DNA of 64,000 bases from Pannonibacter carbonis (lineage in GTDB: Bacteria > Pseudomonadota > Alphaproteobacteria > Rhizobiales > Stappiaceae): assembly GCF_003012935.1 (NCBI RefSeq), contig NZ_PUDR01000016.1:27617-91616 (forward strand), given 5' to 3'. Position 1 is the stretch's first letter; each line of letters starts with the position of its first letter. The translations under genes were made by a program, and so were the position numbers. The notes below the pieces were generated by a model. That model was not told the origin of the DNA. It saw only the letters and a program-made list of their open reading frames with translations, and ran no database searches. Below are positions 37,870 to 46,370 of this stretch, in pieces.

Positions 37870-38730
37870 ATGCAGCGGATCATGCTGGCCACGGATTTTT
37901 CCGAACGCTCCGACCGCGCCTTGCGCCGAGCGGTGCTGCTTGCGCACCAGACCGGAGCTGTGCTCGATCTCCTGCATGTCGTGGATGATGATCGGCCGCG
38001 CCGCATCGTCGACCATGAGCTTGCAGATACGCGCATGCTGCTGCGGGATCTGGCTCAGTCGCTGCAGGATGTTGATGGGATCCGCTGCGAGACCAGCGTC
38101 ACGCTCGCCGACCCGTTCTCCGGCATTGTCAAGGCTGCTGCCGAGCGCCGGCCCGACCTGCTGATCCTTGGTCCGCACCGACGTCAGGTCCTTCATGATG
38201 CCTTTGTCGGCACCACAGCTGAACGGACGATCAGATCCGTCGACTGCCCGGTCCTGATGGTCAATGGCCCGCCGGTCGGCCCCTGGCGTCATGTCCTGCT
38301 GACCACGGATCTGTCAGATGCCTCCAGAACGGCACTCAGCCAGTTCGCAGGGCTCGACCTTGCCGCATCCGCCCGCTGCAGCATCCTGCATGTCTTCGAA
38401 GCCTCGGTGCTGCGCCTGGCAATGGCCGGCACAGTAGCCGGCGCAGACCGGGAGAGCTTCCTGGAAGGCCAGCGCAGCACGTCCCGTCGCCAGCTGGCCG
38501 AGTTCCTCCAAGGCTTGTCCCCGCTTCAGGCCGATTTGCATGTCCGGCATGATGAAAGCGATTGCGCAACCGAAGTCCTGACGGCCGCGCGGGAGTTCCA
38601 TGCAGATTTGCTTGTCGTGACCGCCCACGGCAAGAACGCCCTTGCGCGCTTCATCCTTGGCAGTGTGACTTCAGACATCCTGAAGTCCGCTGAGATCGAT
38701 GTCCTGACGCTGCCGGTGAGGCCAGGCTAA
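37870..38730 (+). CDS. Tandem universal stress protein (two UspA domains)
   Basis: 286 residues from ATG 37870 (QRIMLATDFSERSDRALR); an earlier ATG at 37810 overlaps the promoter region. Domain 1 covers residues 1-140 and domain 2 residues 145-286. The second ends VVTAHGKNALARFILGSVTS, close to the ATP-binding Gly pattern of Usp proteins, while the first (LGPHRRQVLHDAFVGTTAERT) is degenerate. Tandem Usp proteins are often induced under low oxygen in proteobacteria, in keeping with the FNR/FixK-type box 72 bp upstream. Confidence 0.9.
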   Translation: MQRIMLATDFSERSDRALRRAVLLAHQTGAVLDLLHVVDDDRPRRIVDHELADTRMLLRDLAQSLQDVDGIRCETSVTLADPFSGIVKAAAERRPDLLILGPHRRQVLHDAFVGTTAERTIRSVDCPVLMVNGPPVGPWRHVLLTTDLSDASRTALSQFAGLDLAASARCSILHVFEASVLRLAMAGTVAGADRESFLEGQRSTSRRQLAEFLQGLSPLQADLHVRHDESDCATEVLTAAREFHADLLVVTAHGKNALARFILGSVTSDILKSAEIDVLTLPVRPG

Positions 38731-38840
38731 AAGTCGCGGCCGGCAGGGCGCCGGACAGTTGCGCCGCTGCCGCCCGTCCCCTCCGGTCGAGAGTAACTTC
38801 ACCACCTGCAGAAGCGTCAGGCCGCTGCAACGTTGCGCTG

Positions 38841-39680
38841 CTAACCTTGAGCGAACCCAAGGCGATCGCGAACCTCACCATGAACCTCGGGCGAGGCGGC
38901 GGCAATCAACGGGCCTTTCGGGACGTTGGCACCGCGATAAGGGGAGCCGTCGGCCAGCCTCGCGATGCCACCGGCCTCCTCCACCGCCAGGGCACCGGCG
39001 ATGTGATCCCAGGGCTGCAGACTGGCGCTCACGTTGAAGTCGACGCGCCCCTGCGCCAGCAGGCGGTACTCGTGGCAGGAACAGCGCAGCGACGTCGCCC
39101 GGCCAAGTTCAGCCATGCCTGCGGCGATGCGCGGCCGGTCTTGCCTTGGAAACAGGAACAGCGGCACGAAGCCGGCAACGCCCTGCTCCGCCGTGGCCGG
39201 CTGTACCGACAGCCGTTCCGGCTCGCTGCCCGGCCGGGCAAAGAACGCACCTGCCCCACGCTCGGCCATGACCCAGTCATCGCCGAGCGGATCATAAAGC
39301 AGGCCGAACACCGGCTCGCCGCGCCTAAGCACCGCGATGATGACGCCGAACACCGCAAGGCCATTGGCGAAGTTCCAGGTGCCGTCGACCGGATCGCAGA
39401 CAATCGCAAGTTCCGCCTGCGGCAACGCCTCCAGCAGGCTCCGGTCGGCGGAGACCGCCTCCTCGCCAAGGAACAAAGCTTGCGGCATCAGGCGCGTGCA
39501 GGCCACGCGCAGGCGCTCTTCCATCTGCCGGTCCGCTTCGGTCACCAGATCATCCGGCGCGGACTTTGCCGCAATCATGTCGGAGGAGAGCCTGCGGAAG
39601 CGCGGCAGAATTTCTTCCGCCGCACCCGCGCGCACCTCGTCGATCAGCCAGTCCCAGATTTTGGGCGACGGTGTCGTCAA
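38841..39680 (-). CDS. Inositol monophosphatase family protein
   Basis: 279 residues. IMPase/FBPase-fold motifs: DLVTEADRQMEERL, GEEAVSAD (metal Glu), DPVDGTWNF (metal Asp pair) and WDHIAGALAVEEAGG (metal Asp). These are the Mg2+-dependent phosphatase residues of inositol-1-phosphatase, 3'-phosphoadenosine phosphatase and relatives. It is the last gene of the ugp operon; its ATG overlaps the stop of the phosphodiesterase gene by 4 bp. That coupling suggests it acts on a product of glycerophosphodiester hydrolysis, such as inositol phosphate or glycerol phosphate (inference). Confidence 0.9.
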   Translation of the reverse strand: MTTPSPKIWDWLIDEVRAGAAEEILPRFRRLSSDMIAAKSAPDDLVTEADRQMEERLRVACTRLMPQALFLGEEAVSADRSLLEALPQAELAIVCDPVDGTWNFANGLAVFGVIIAVLRRGEPVFGLLYDPLGDDWVMAERGAGAFFARPGSEPERLSVQPATAEQGVAGFVPLFLFPRQDRPRIAAGMAELGRATSLRCSCHEYRLLAQGRVDFNVSASLQPWDHIAGALAVEEAGGIARLADGSPYRGANVPKGPLIAAASPEVHGEVRDRLGFAQG

Positions 39681-40522
39681 GCTGCAGCTCCCTGCCGTTT
39701 GATCCAGGCGGAAAGAAGATCAGGAATGTCCGTCTGGAAGACAGAGACCCCGGCTTCGACCAGAACACCCCAGATCGCATCCGGTTCATGCGCCGCGCGG
39801 CTGTCGTTGAGACCGACCGAGCAGACGGGATCGAGCGTATTGACCCAGACCGAGGTGCCGCCTGCATTGAGCTGGACAGCCGCCGCACGAAGGGTGTCGA
39901 GGCTGTCGAACTTCATTTCGGTCATCACCGCACCGCTTTCCAGCACGCGCGCGACATCATCGACCCAGGTCTCGGTCGTCAGGCGAAGCATCGGCATGAC
40001 CATGACGCCCGTCGTCGCCTCGATGTGGCGCAACCGGTCAAGGTCCTCGGCCGTGCGCAAAGGGAACTTGACGTTCACCCGGGACGCGGCACCCAGCTTG
40101 GCAGCCATTTCGGCGACCTTTTCAATCAGGTGCGGGTGCTTCACATCGAGATCGAGAAAGCCGCACCCTTCCGCCTGCGCCAAAACCTCAGCAAGGGTGG
40201 GAACCGGCTCATCCGAGACGGCTGCATCGCTGCCGCCGTCGCGCTCGCGCAGCCTGAAGCTTGCCAGCTCAGCCATCGTTCTGTCCGAAGCCGCACCGGT
40301 TTCGCCGGTCATCCGCTCCAGCGTGTCGTCATGCATCAGGAACAGAACGCCGTCGGCGCTCTCCTGGATATCGATCTCGACGATCTGATGCCCGGCATCG
40401 AAGGCGCGGCGGATGGCGAGAAGGCTGTTCTCTGGACCGACGGTCCAGGCCCCACGATGGGCAACAATCAACGGCTGGCGGTTCTTGCGGGCAACGAAGT
40501 CACGGTAATTCAACAACGACAT
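39677..40522 (-). CDS. Glycerophosphodiester phosphodiesterase of the ugp operon
   Basis: 281 residues from ATG 40522 (SLLNYRDFVARKNRQPLIVA); the frame extends upstream only inside the ugpC gene. GDPD motifs: AHRGAWTVGPENS with catalytic His/Arg and Glu, EIDIQESADG and LMHDDTLERMTG. It follows ugpC by 10 bp and overlaps the phosphatase gene, so its substrates are probably those delivered by UgpBAEC. It corresponds in position to ugpQ of enterobacteria but is only distantly similar to the other GDPD in this window (5580-6302). Confidence 0.9.
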   Translation of the reverse strand: MSLLNYRDFVARKNRQPLIVAHRGAWTVGPENSLLAIRRAFDAGHQIVEIDIQESADGVLFLMHDDTLERMTGETGAASDRTMAELASFRLRERDGGSDAAVSDEPVPTLAEVLAQAEGCGFLDLDVKHPHLIEKVAEMAAKLGAASRVNVKFPLRTAEDLDRLRHIEATTGVMVMPMLRLTTETWVDDVARVLESGAVMTEMKFDSLDTLRAAAVQLNAGGTSVWVNTLDPVCSVGLNDSRAAHEPDAIWGVLVEAGVSVFQTDIPDLLSAWIKRQGAAA

Positions 40523-40532
40523 GTCCTTTCGG

Positions 40533-41582
40533 TCAGGATCCAAGGCGAACGCCGGTTTCGGCGTCGAAGAGATGCAGGGCGTGCTCGGCAATACCGAGGC
40601 CGGCATCGGTGGGAACCGGCCTTCCGGCCGGAGACTGCACGGCGACCTTCTGGCCGTCGGGAAGACGGAAGACCTGGACGATATGCGAGCCAAGATCTTC
40701 CCGGTGAAGCGGGACAAGCGATGCCCCTCCAGCGTCCAGAACCACAGCCTCCGGCCGGACGCCGGCCAGAACAGCGCCTTTGTGCGTGGAGGCGACCAGC
40801 GGTGTGCCATCACCAAGCCGCAGCCAGGTGCCGTCGCCCGTGGCTGCAATGAGGCTCATCGGCGGATGGCCGATGAAGCTGGCGACGAAGCGCGTGGCCG
40901 GGCGGTGGTAGATGTCAGCCGGAGTTCCGATCTGTTCGACCCGGCCAGCGTTCATGACGACAATCTGGTCAGCCAGCGTCAGCGCTTCGGCCTGGTCGTG
41001 GGTCACGAAGACCGTCGTCGCGCCGATGCGGCGATGCAGGTCGGCGAGTTCCGCCCGGGTTTCATGGCGCAGCAGCGCGTCGAGGTTCGACAGCGGCTCG
41101 TCAAACAGCATCACCTGCGGCGCCCGCACGATGGCGCGGGCAATCGCCACGCGCTGGCGCTGCCCGCCCGACAGTTCCGAAGGGCGGCGGGCCAGATAGT
41201 CGCCGAGGCCGACGACGCGGGCGGCCTCCGCAATCCGGGCCATGCGTTCGCGGCGCGGCACACCGGCGACTTTCAGCGGATAGCCGATGTTGTCGCCCGC
41301 GGTCATGTGCGGATAGAGCGCATAGGACTGGAACACCATGGCGCAGCCCCGCTCGCGCGGCGGCAGGTCCTGCACTTTCCGTCCGCCGATCTCGATCTCC
41401 CCGCCTGAGACTGCTTCCAGCCCGGCAATCAGGTTCAGCAGCGTGGACTTGCCGCAACCGGACGGCCCCAGGATCACGGTGAAGGCGCCGGCGGTGAAGG
41501 TCAGGTCGAGCGGTGGCAGCACCTCGGTCGTGCCAAAGCGCTTGGCAACGCCTTTCAGCGCGATTTCAGCGGCTTGTGTCAT
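40533..41582 (-). CDS. ugpC: Glycerol-3-phosphate/glycerophosphodiester ABC transporter ATP-binding protein UgpC-like
   Basis: 349 residues from ATG 41582. Walker A GPSGCGKSTLLNLIAG, Q-loop, signature LSGGQRQRVAIARAI, Walker B VMLFDEPLSNLDALLR and a C-terminal TOBE/MalK-type regulatory domain (residues 240-349). It belongs to the CUT1/UgpC-MalK ATPases and drives the UgpAE channel. Its start is one base after the ugpE stop. The regulatory domain could mediate inhibition by phosphate or sugar phosphates, as known for UgpC. Confidence 0.9.
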   Translation of the reverse strand: MTQAAEIALKGVAKRFGTTEVLPPLDLTFTAGAFTVILGPSGCGKSTLLNLIAGLEAVSGGEIEIGGRKVQDLPPRERGCAMVFQSYALYPHMTAGDNIGYPLKVAGVPRRERMARIAEAARVVGLGDYLARRPSELSGGQRQRVAIARAIVRAPQVMLFDEPLSNLDALLRHETRAELADLHRRIGATTVFVTHDQAEALTLADQIVVMNAGRVEQIGTPADIYHRPATRFVASFIGHPPMSLIAATGDGTWLRLGDGTPLVASTHKGAVLAGVRPEAVVLDAGGASLVPLHREDLGSHIVQVFRLPDGQKVAVQSPAGRPVPTDAGLGIAEHALHLFDAETGVRLGS

Positions 41583-41583
41583 G

Positions 41584-42471
41584 TCATTTCTCCGAGAGGG
41601 CATAGCCGCGCACGATGAAGCGCTGCAGCAGGGCAACCATGGCCAGCGGGATGGCCGAGACGACGAGGGCGCCGGCCATGATCAGCGGATAGTCCGGCAC
41701 CGCCCCCGGCATGTCGTTGGCCAGCCGGGACAGCCCGACGACGGCCGTCTGCATGTCGGGCCGCGAGGCGGCCACCAGCGGCCACAGGTATTGGGTCCAG
41801 CCGCCGAGGAACATCATGATGAACAGGGCGATGAGCGGCGCGCGCGACAACGGCAGGAGGATGTCGAGCGCAAAGCGGACCGGCCCCGCCCCGTCCATCA
41901 CGGCGGCCCTTGGCAGGTCGCGCGGCATCGCCATGAACGCCTGACGGAACAGAAATGTACCGGTCCCATGCGCCACCAGCGGGGCGGCGAGCCCGAACCA
42001 GGTGTCCAGCACCGAAAGGCGCATCAGCGGCCCGATGCCGAACAGGTCCAGCACGAGGTTCACCGGCATGCCGACATCGGCGGCGACCTGATAGGTGGTG
42101 ATCACCCGCAGGTCGAGCGGCAGCATGATGGTGACCAGCGTCAGGGCAAACAGCGCCCCGCCCCAGCGGATCTGGAAGAACACGATCGCCAGCGCGGTCA
42201 TGAAGGCGAAGACGCACTTCAGCGTCGCGACCAGCATGGCCGCAACGAAGGAGTTGACCAGTTGGCCGGGGAGTGCCGTCTCCTCGAACACGCGGGCGAT
42301 GTTGACGAGGAGTTGGTCGCCCGGCAGCCAGCTCAGGCCGCCGGTCAGCACGGTTTCATAGGCCTGTGTGGCCGTGACGAGCGCGAGGACGAGCGGCAGC
42401 AGGACAAACCCTATGCCGAGCGCCAGAATGAGACCGGCGACGCGGTCGATGCTTTTGGTGTTCTCGACCAT
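41584..42471 (-). CDS. ugpE: ABC transporter permease UgpE-like
   Basis: 295 residues, six membrane helices. The EAA loop region is AAVMDGAGPVRFALDILLPLSRAP, and the first periplasmic loop has the segment TATQAYETVLTGGLSWLPG. It matches UgpE/MalG-type CUT1 permeases. It sits between ugpA (1 bp before) and ugpC (1 bp after), so these three are translated as a unit. Confidence 0.88.
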   Translation of the reverse strand: MVENTKSIDRVAGLILALGIGFVLLPLVLALVTATQAYETVLTGGLSWLPGDQLLVNIARVFEETALPGQLVNSFVAAMLVATLKCVFAFMTALAIVFFQIRWGGALFALTLVTIMLPLDLRVITTYQVAADVGMPVNLVLDLFGIGPLMRLSVLDTWFGLAAPLVAHGTGTFLFRQAFMAMPRDLPRAAVMDGAGPVRFALDILLPLSRAPLIALFIMMFLGGWTQYLWPLVAASRPDMQTAVVGLSRLANDMPGAVPDYPLIMAGALVVSAIPLAMVALLQRFIVRGYALSEK

Positions 42472-42472
42472 G

Positions 42473-43357
42473 TCAGCGCTCGTATCTCACGCGGCGTTCC
42501 AGAACGAGGAACTGGAAGGCCGTCAGGATCAGGACAAAGATCATCAGCAGGGCCGTCTGGGTCGCAGCGCCCGAGAGGTCATAGCCACGGAAGCCGTCCA
42601 CGTAGATTTTATACACCAGAAGTGTAGTAGATCCGCCCGGACCACCCTCGGTCATCGAGTCAATCAGGCCAAAGGCACCGGTGACGCTTTCGGTGAATTC
42701 GAGGGCGAAGGTCAGGAACAGCTGCGGCGCGATCAGCGGCAGCTGGACGTCGCGCACCCGGCGCCACGGCCCTGCCCCATCGAGCGCGGCCGCCCTGTGC
42801 AGCACCTGCGGCACGGCCTGGAGGCCGGAGAGCAGCACGACGAAGTTGAACGGGATCCCGCCCCAGACATGGGCCACGACAATCATCGTGAAGGCGTCCG
42901 CCCCGTCGATGCGCGGGTTCCAGATCCCCGGAAACACCGCATTGAGCGGCGCCAGCAGGCCCAGGAACGGATTGAAGATGAAGACGAACACAAGTCCGAT
43001 CGAGGCCCCGGCCACGCCTTTGGGCCAGACCAGGATGTTGCGCGCCGGCTGGCTCAGCCGGATGTGCCGGTCCGCAGCGAGCGCCAGGATCAGCGGGATG
43101 ACGATGGCCAGCGTCGAGCCGATCACCATGAAGACAAAGGTCAGGCGCAGCGAACGCCAGAACTCCGGATCGGCCAGCACTCTTGCGTAGTTCTGCAGGC
43201 CAACGAACTCCGATCCCCCGCCGAACGGACGCTCCAGCGTGAAGGACCAGTAGAAGGCGAGATAGACCGGCAGATAGAAGAACAGCGCGATCAGCAGCGT
43301 CTGCGGCAGCACAAGAGCAAAGGCCAGCCAGCGCTGGGGAAACAGGGCGAGCATCAA
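42473..43357 (-). CDS. ugpA: ABC transporter permease UgpA-like
   Basis: 294 residues, six membrane helices, with an N-terminal short cytoplasmic stretch (FPQRWLAFALVLPQTLLIAL), FKNYARVL-like FVGLQNYARVLADPEFW and the EAA loop RAAALDGAGPWRRVRDVQLP. It resembles UgpA/MalF-type CUT1 permeases. Separated from ugpB by 61 bp holding a terminator-like hairpin, which should reduce its expression below that of the binding protein. Confidence 0.88.
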   Translation of the reverse strand: MMLALFPQRWLAFALVLPQTLLIALFFYLPVYLAFYWSFTLERPFGGGSEFVGLQNYARVLADPEFWRSLRLTFVFMVIGSTLAIVIPLILALAADRHIRLSQPARNILVWPKGVAGASIGLVFVFIFNPFLGLLAPLNAVFPGIWNPRIDGADAFTMIVVAHVWGGIPFNFVVLLSGLQAVPQVLHRAAALDGAGPWRRVRDVQLPLIAPQLFLTFALEFTESVTGAFGLIDSMTEGGPGGSTTLLVYKIYVDGFRGYDLSGAATQTALLMIFVLILTAFQFLVLERRVRYER

Positions 43358-43370
43358 GGATCCTTCCGGG

Positions 43371-43408
43371 AAAAAGACCAGCCCCTGACGCGCATGGCCA
43401 GGGGCTGG
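43371..43408 (-). terminator. Terminator-attenuator hairpin between ugpB and ugpA
   Basis: Read on the minus strand: CCAGCCCCTG, an 11-base loop, CAGGGGCTGG, then TCTTTTTCCC. A perfect 10-bp stem and T-run form a standard intrinsic terminator 10 bases after the ugpB stop; some read-through must reach ugpA. Confidence 0.8.
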
Positions 43409-43418
43409 GCCACTCTGC

Positions 43419-44729
43419 TTACGGCAGGGTCACGCCGGCATAGGTCGCCTGGAAGCGGCGCAGCAACTCGTCACCGCGGGTCTTGGCGCCGTCGAGCGCG
43501 GCCTGCATCGGCTTTTCGCCGTTGAAGGCCTTCTGCGTCTCTTCCATGAAGATGTCGCGGAACTGGACGAAGAAGCCGAGCCGGATGCCGCGGCTGTACT
43601 CGTTGCCGGCCACGTCCATCGAGCCGACGCCCAGCTCTGCCACGGCAAAGGCCGGATCCGAGGCCCGGTCGGTCGTCTTGATCAGGTCAAGCGCGGCCTG
43701 GGTCACTGGCACGTAGCCGGTCGCCTTGACGAACTCGAGCTGCGGGGCCGGGTCGCGCAGGAAGTCGAGGAAGGCGCGCGCAGCCTTGATCTGGTCCTCG
43801 CCATGCCCCTTCATCACATAGATGGAGGCACCGCCAACCAGCGTGTTGCGCCGCTCAACGCCCTCGTACATCGGCGCCAGACCCACCATCAGCTTGTCGC
43901 CGAGCGCGGCGAGATGGCTGGAATAGCCGCCCGTCGAGTTCTCGACCATGGCGCATTCGCCGGCGTTGAAGGCATCGGCGAACTTGCCGGCGCGGGTGTC
44001 GGCCGCAAGACGGACGAGCCCGTCCTTGCGCCAGCCGGCAAGGTTTTCCATGTGCTTGGCCGGCAGGCCGGCATTGAAGGCATATTCCGCGTCAAGGCCG
44101 GCAAAGCCGTTGCCCTTGGTGGCGACCGGTGCGCCGTGACGGGCCGCAAACTGCTCCAGCACGCGCCAGGGATGGCCGTCGGTGGCATAGGGGCAGGCAT
44201 GGCCGGCATCGCGCAGCTTGGTGGCGACCTCGATCACGCCTTCCCAGGTGGTCGGCAGTTCGCTGACGCCAACCGAGGCGAGCGCCTCACGGTTGCCGTA
44301 GAAGATCAGCGTCGAGGCATTGTAGGGCTGCGACCACAGCGCGCCCTTCGACGTCTCGTAATAGGAGCGCGCGCCGCCGATGTAGCTGTTCCAGTCGACG
44401 TCAGGCAGAACCTCGGAGACAGGCACCACGGCGTTCGACAGCAGCAGGTCGAGCGTGCCGGCGTCGAAGAACTGGATCAGCACCGGATGGGTTTTTGAAC
44501 GATAGGCGGCGATTGCCTTCTGCATGGCAACCTCATAGCCGCCCTGCCCGACGCAGGTGACCTTGTGCTCGCTCTGGGCGGCATTGAAACCGGCGCAATT
44601 GGCCTGGATGGCCTCTTCGATCTTGCCGGTATTGCCATACCAGAATTCGAAATTGGCGGCGTTGACCGGATTGGACAGGGCGGTGCAGGCCAGCGCGCAC
44701 AGCGCGGCGGCAGTGGCTCGAACAGTCAT
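43419..44729 (-). CDS. ugpB: Periplasmic binding protein UgpB-like (glycerol-3-phosphate/glycerophosphodiesters)
   Basis: 436 residues: signal peptide MTVRATAAALCALACTALSNPVNA, then an SBP family 1 fold with FWYGNTGKIEEAIQANCAGF, YEVAMQKAIAAYRSKTHPVL, LIFYGNREAL and MVENSTGGYSSHL. The overall pattern (polar start, binding-site aromatics, ETQKAFNGEKPMQAALDGA at the end) is that of UgpB, which binds sn-glycerol 3-phosphate and glycerophosphodiesters. It starts the operon ugpB-A-E-C-GDPD-phosphatase. Confidence 0.88.
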   Translation of the reverse strand: MTVRATAAALCALACTALSNPVNAANFEFWYGNTGKIEEAIQANCAGFNAAQSEHKVTCVGQGGYEVAMQKAIAAYRSKTHPVLIQFFDAGTLDLLLSNAVVPVSEVLPDVDWNSYIGGARSYYETSKGALWSQPYNASTLIFYGNREALASVGVSELPTTWEGVIEVATKLRDAGHACPYATDGHPWRVLEQFAARHGAPVATKGNGFAGLDAEYAFNAGLPAKHMENLAGWRKDGLVRLAADTRAGKFADAFNAGECAMVENSTGGYSSHLAALGDKLMVGLAPMYEGVERRNTLVGGASIYVMKGHGEDQIKAARAFLDFLRDPAPQLEFVKATGYVPVTQAALDLIKTTDRASDPAFAVAELGVGSMDVAGNEYSRGIRLGFFVQFRDIFMEETQKAFNGEKPMQAALDGAKTRGDELLRRFQATYAGVTLP

Positions 44730-44771
44730 GACGGCTCCTCATGGAACGGTGGTGAAGGCATGCAGATTACT

Positions 44772-44784
44772 ACACTTTGAGTGT
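44772..44784. promoter_or_regulatory. Inverted repeat in the ugpB/ROK intergenic region
   Basis: ACACT-TTG-AGTGT, 43 bp before the ugpB start codon on the minus strand and 61 bp before the ROK start. It could be the operator for the divergent ROK regulator, but arms are only 5 bp. Confidence 0.45.
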
Positions 44785-44844
44785 GACAATGCCGTGACGC
44801 GGGACGCCTTTGCAGCCGGCCTGCCCTGTGCTTTAAATCCGGCC

Positions 44845-45999
44845 ATGACCTATGATCCCGTCTCCCTGATCTCGCCCCGCTTCCTGCGCTCCAGCGACCC
44901 GTGTGAGGTCGTCTCTGACAACGAGCGCGCCCTCTTGCGCCTCGCGCGGGCCTATCCGGGTCATTCCCGCTCCGAGATCGCCGCGCGCCTGCCGCTGGCG
45001 CAGCAGTCGGTGCACCGGATCATTGATGCCCTCGCCGAACGCGGCCTGATCCTGCTCGGCAGCCCAAGGCCCGGCACCGGCCGCGGTCAGCCGAGCCCGA
45101 CCGTGTCCCTCAATCCGGAATTCGCCTGGACGGTGGGCCTGTCGGTCAACACCGACCGGGCAGGCCTCTGCCTGATGCCCTTTGCCGGCCCGGCCGAGAC
45201 GGTGTCCGTCGACATTGGCGGACAGACCTTGACCGGCAGCCTCGACCGCATCCAGACCCGGCTTACACAGCTCCTCGCCCAGCGCGGCGTTGCCGCCGAA
45301 AAGATCCTGGGGCTGAGCCTCGGCATTGCCGGCTACCGCATCGAAGGCACCACCTACAACGCGCCGCTGCCCTTGCATGACTGGTCACTGATCGAGCTGG
45401 GGCCGCTGCTGTCGCGCCGCTTCAACCTGCCGGTCTGGGTGGAAAACGGCGCCAGCACCGCCGCCGTCGGCGAGGCGATGCTGGGCGTTGGACGCCACAT
45501 TCAGAGCTTTGCCTATCTGTCGTTCAACTACGGCTTCGGCGGCGGGCTGATCCTGAACGGCGAGCTATATGCCGGCTCGAACGGCAACGCCGGCGAGTTC
45601 AGTGGCCTGGCCGATGCGGAAGGGCACAAGCGACGCCCCGCCCTGCACCTGCTCATTGCCCGTCTCGAGGCCGAGGGCATGCATGTGCCAAGCCTGGAAT
45701 GGCTGAGGCGCAACTTCCGGCCCGACTGGCCCGGCGTCGAGGCCTGGGTCGATGACGTCACGCCCTTCACCAACACGCTGCTCAATGCCATCTGGTCGGT
45801 GATCGACCCGCAGGCCATCGTCTTCGGCGGTGAGGTGCCGCGCAAGCTCGCCGACATGCTGATCGAGCGCGTCACCTTCAACAACAGCCCGCGCTACGGC
45901 AACCGCCGCCGGACGCCCAAGCTCATCGTCTCGGACCTCGAAGGCGAACCCTCCGCCGTCGGCGCCGCCGCCCTGCCCTTCAAGACCTGCGTGTTCTGA
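44845..45999 (+). CDS. ROK-family transcriptional regulator
   Basis: 384 residues from ATG 44845. N-terminal MarR-like HTH (residues 25-80: SRSEIAARLPLAQQSVHRIID), then an ROK sugar-kinase-like domain with GLSLGIAGYRI, WVENGASTAAVGEAMLG and FNYGFGGGLILNGELYAG. The zinc-binding Cys cluster of ROK kinases (CxCGxxGC) is absent, as is common in ROK repressors. It is divergent from ugpB (115 bp between starts), so it very probably controls the ugp operon, with a sugar, polyol or their phosphates as ligand. Confidence 0.88.
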   Translation: MTYDPVSLISPRFLRSSDPCEVVSDNERALLRLARAYPGHSRSEIAARLPLAQQSVHRIIDALAERGLILLGSPRPGTGRGQPSPTVSLNPEFAWTVGLSVNTDRAGLCLMPFAGPAETVSVDIGGQTLTGSLDRIQTRLTQLLAQRGVAAEKILGLSLGIAGYRIEGTTYNAPLPLHDWSLIELGPLLSRRFNLPVWVENGASTAAVGEAMLGVGRHIQSFAYLSFNYGFGGGLILNGELYAGSNGNAGEFSGLADAEGHKRRPALHLLIARLEAEGMHVPSLEWLRRNFRPDWPGVEAWVDDVTPFTNTLLNAIWSVIDPQAIVFGGEVPRKLADMLIERVTFNNSPRYGNRRRTPKLIVSDLEGEPSAVGAAALPFKTCVF

Positions 46000-46370
46000 C
46001 CGGCGTCCTCACACTGATCGATCCGGCGTCGGATTTTGCATCTGACTGAAGACCCTGACCGACCCGTTCCGGCGCGCCATCGCATTGATCTTCAACGCCG
46101 CGAGAGTCTCGCCGTCCGCCAAGCCGGCTTGAGCGACTGGAAGAATCTTCCGCTCCAGCCCTCATACGCGAGACAGACATTCATCATTTTGCGGCAGCGC
46201 TGGTTTTCACTTCATTTTTCGCCGAACTATGGAAGCACCCCTCGAGGGTTCTTCGGTACATTTGTCTTGTCCGGATCCTGACCAAGCTTTTCCACCGGCG
46301 CCATCCAGATGGCGCAGGGCAAGCACCGGCTTCTCAAGCCGATCAAAGTCTTATCGCAAGGATGCAAGAA
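46000..46370. other. Intergenic region before the exported hydrolase gene
   Basis: 370 bp, AT-richer than its surroundings around 46170-46220. It holds the near-palindrome at 46298-46315. No gene is supported. Confidence 0.5.
46298..46315. promoter_or_regulatory. Near-palindrome upstream of the hydrolase gene
   Basis: GCGCCATC-CA-GATGGCGC: perfect 8-bp arms, 56 bp before the start codon. A possible operator or small hairpin in the leader. Confidence 0.45.
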
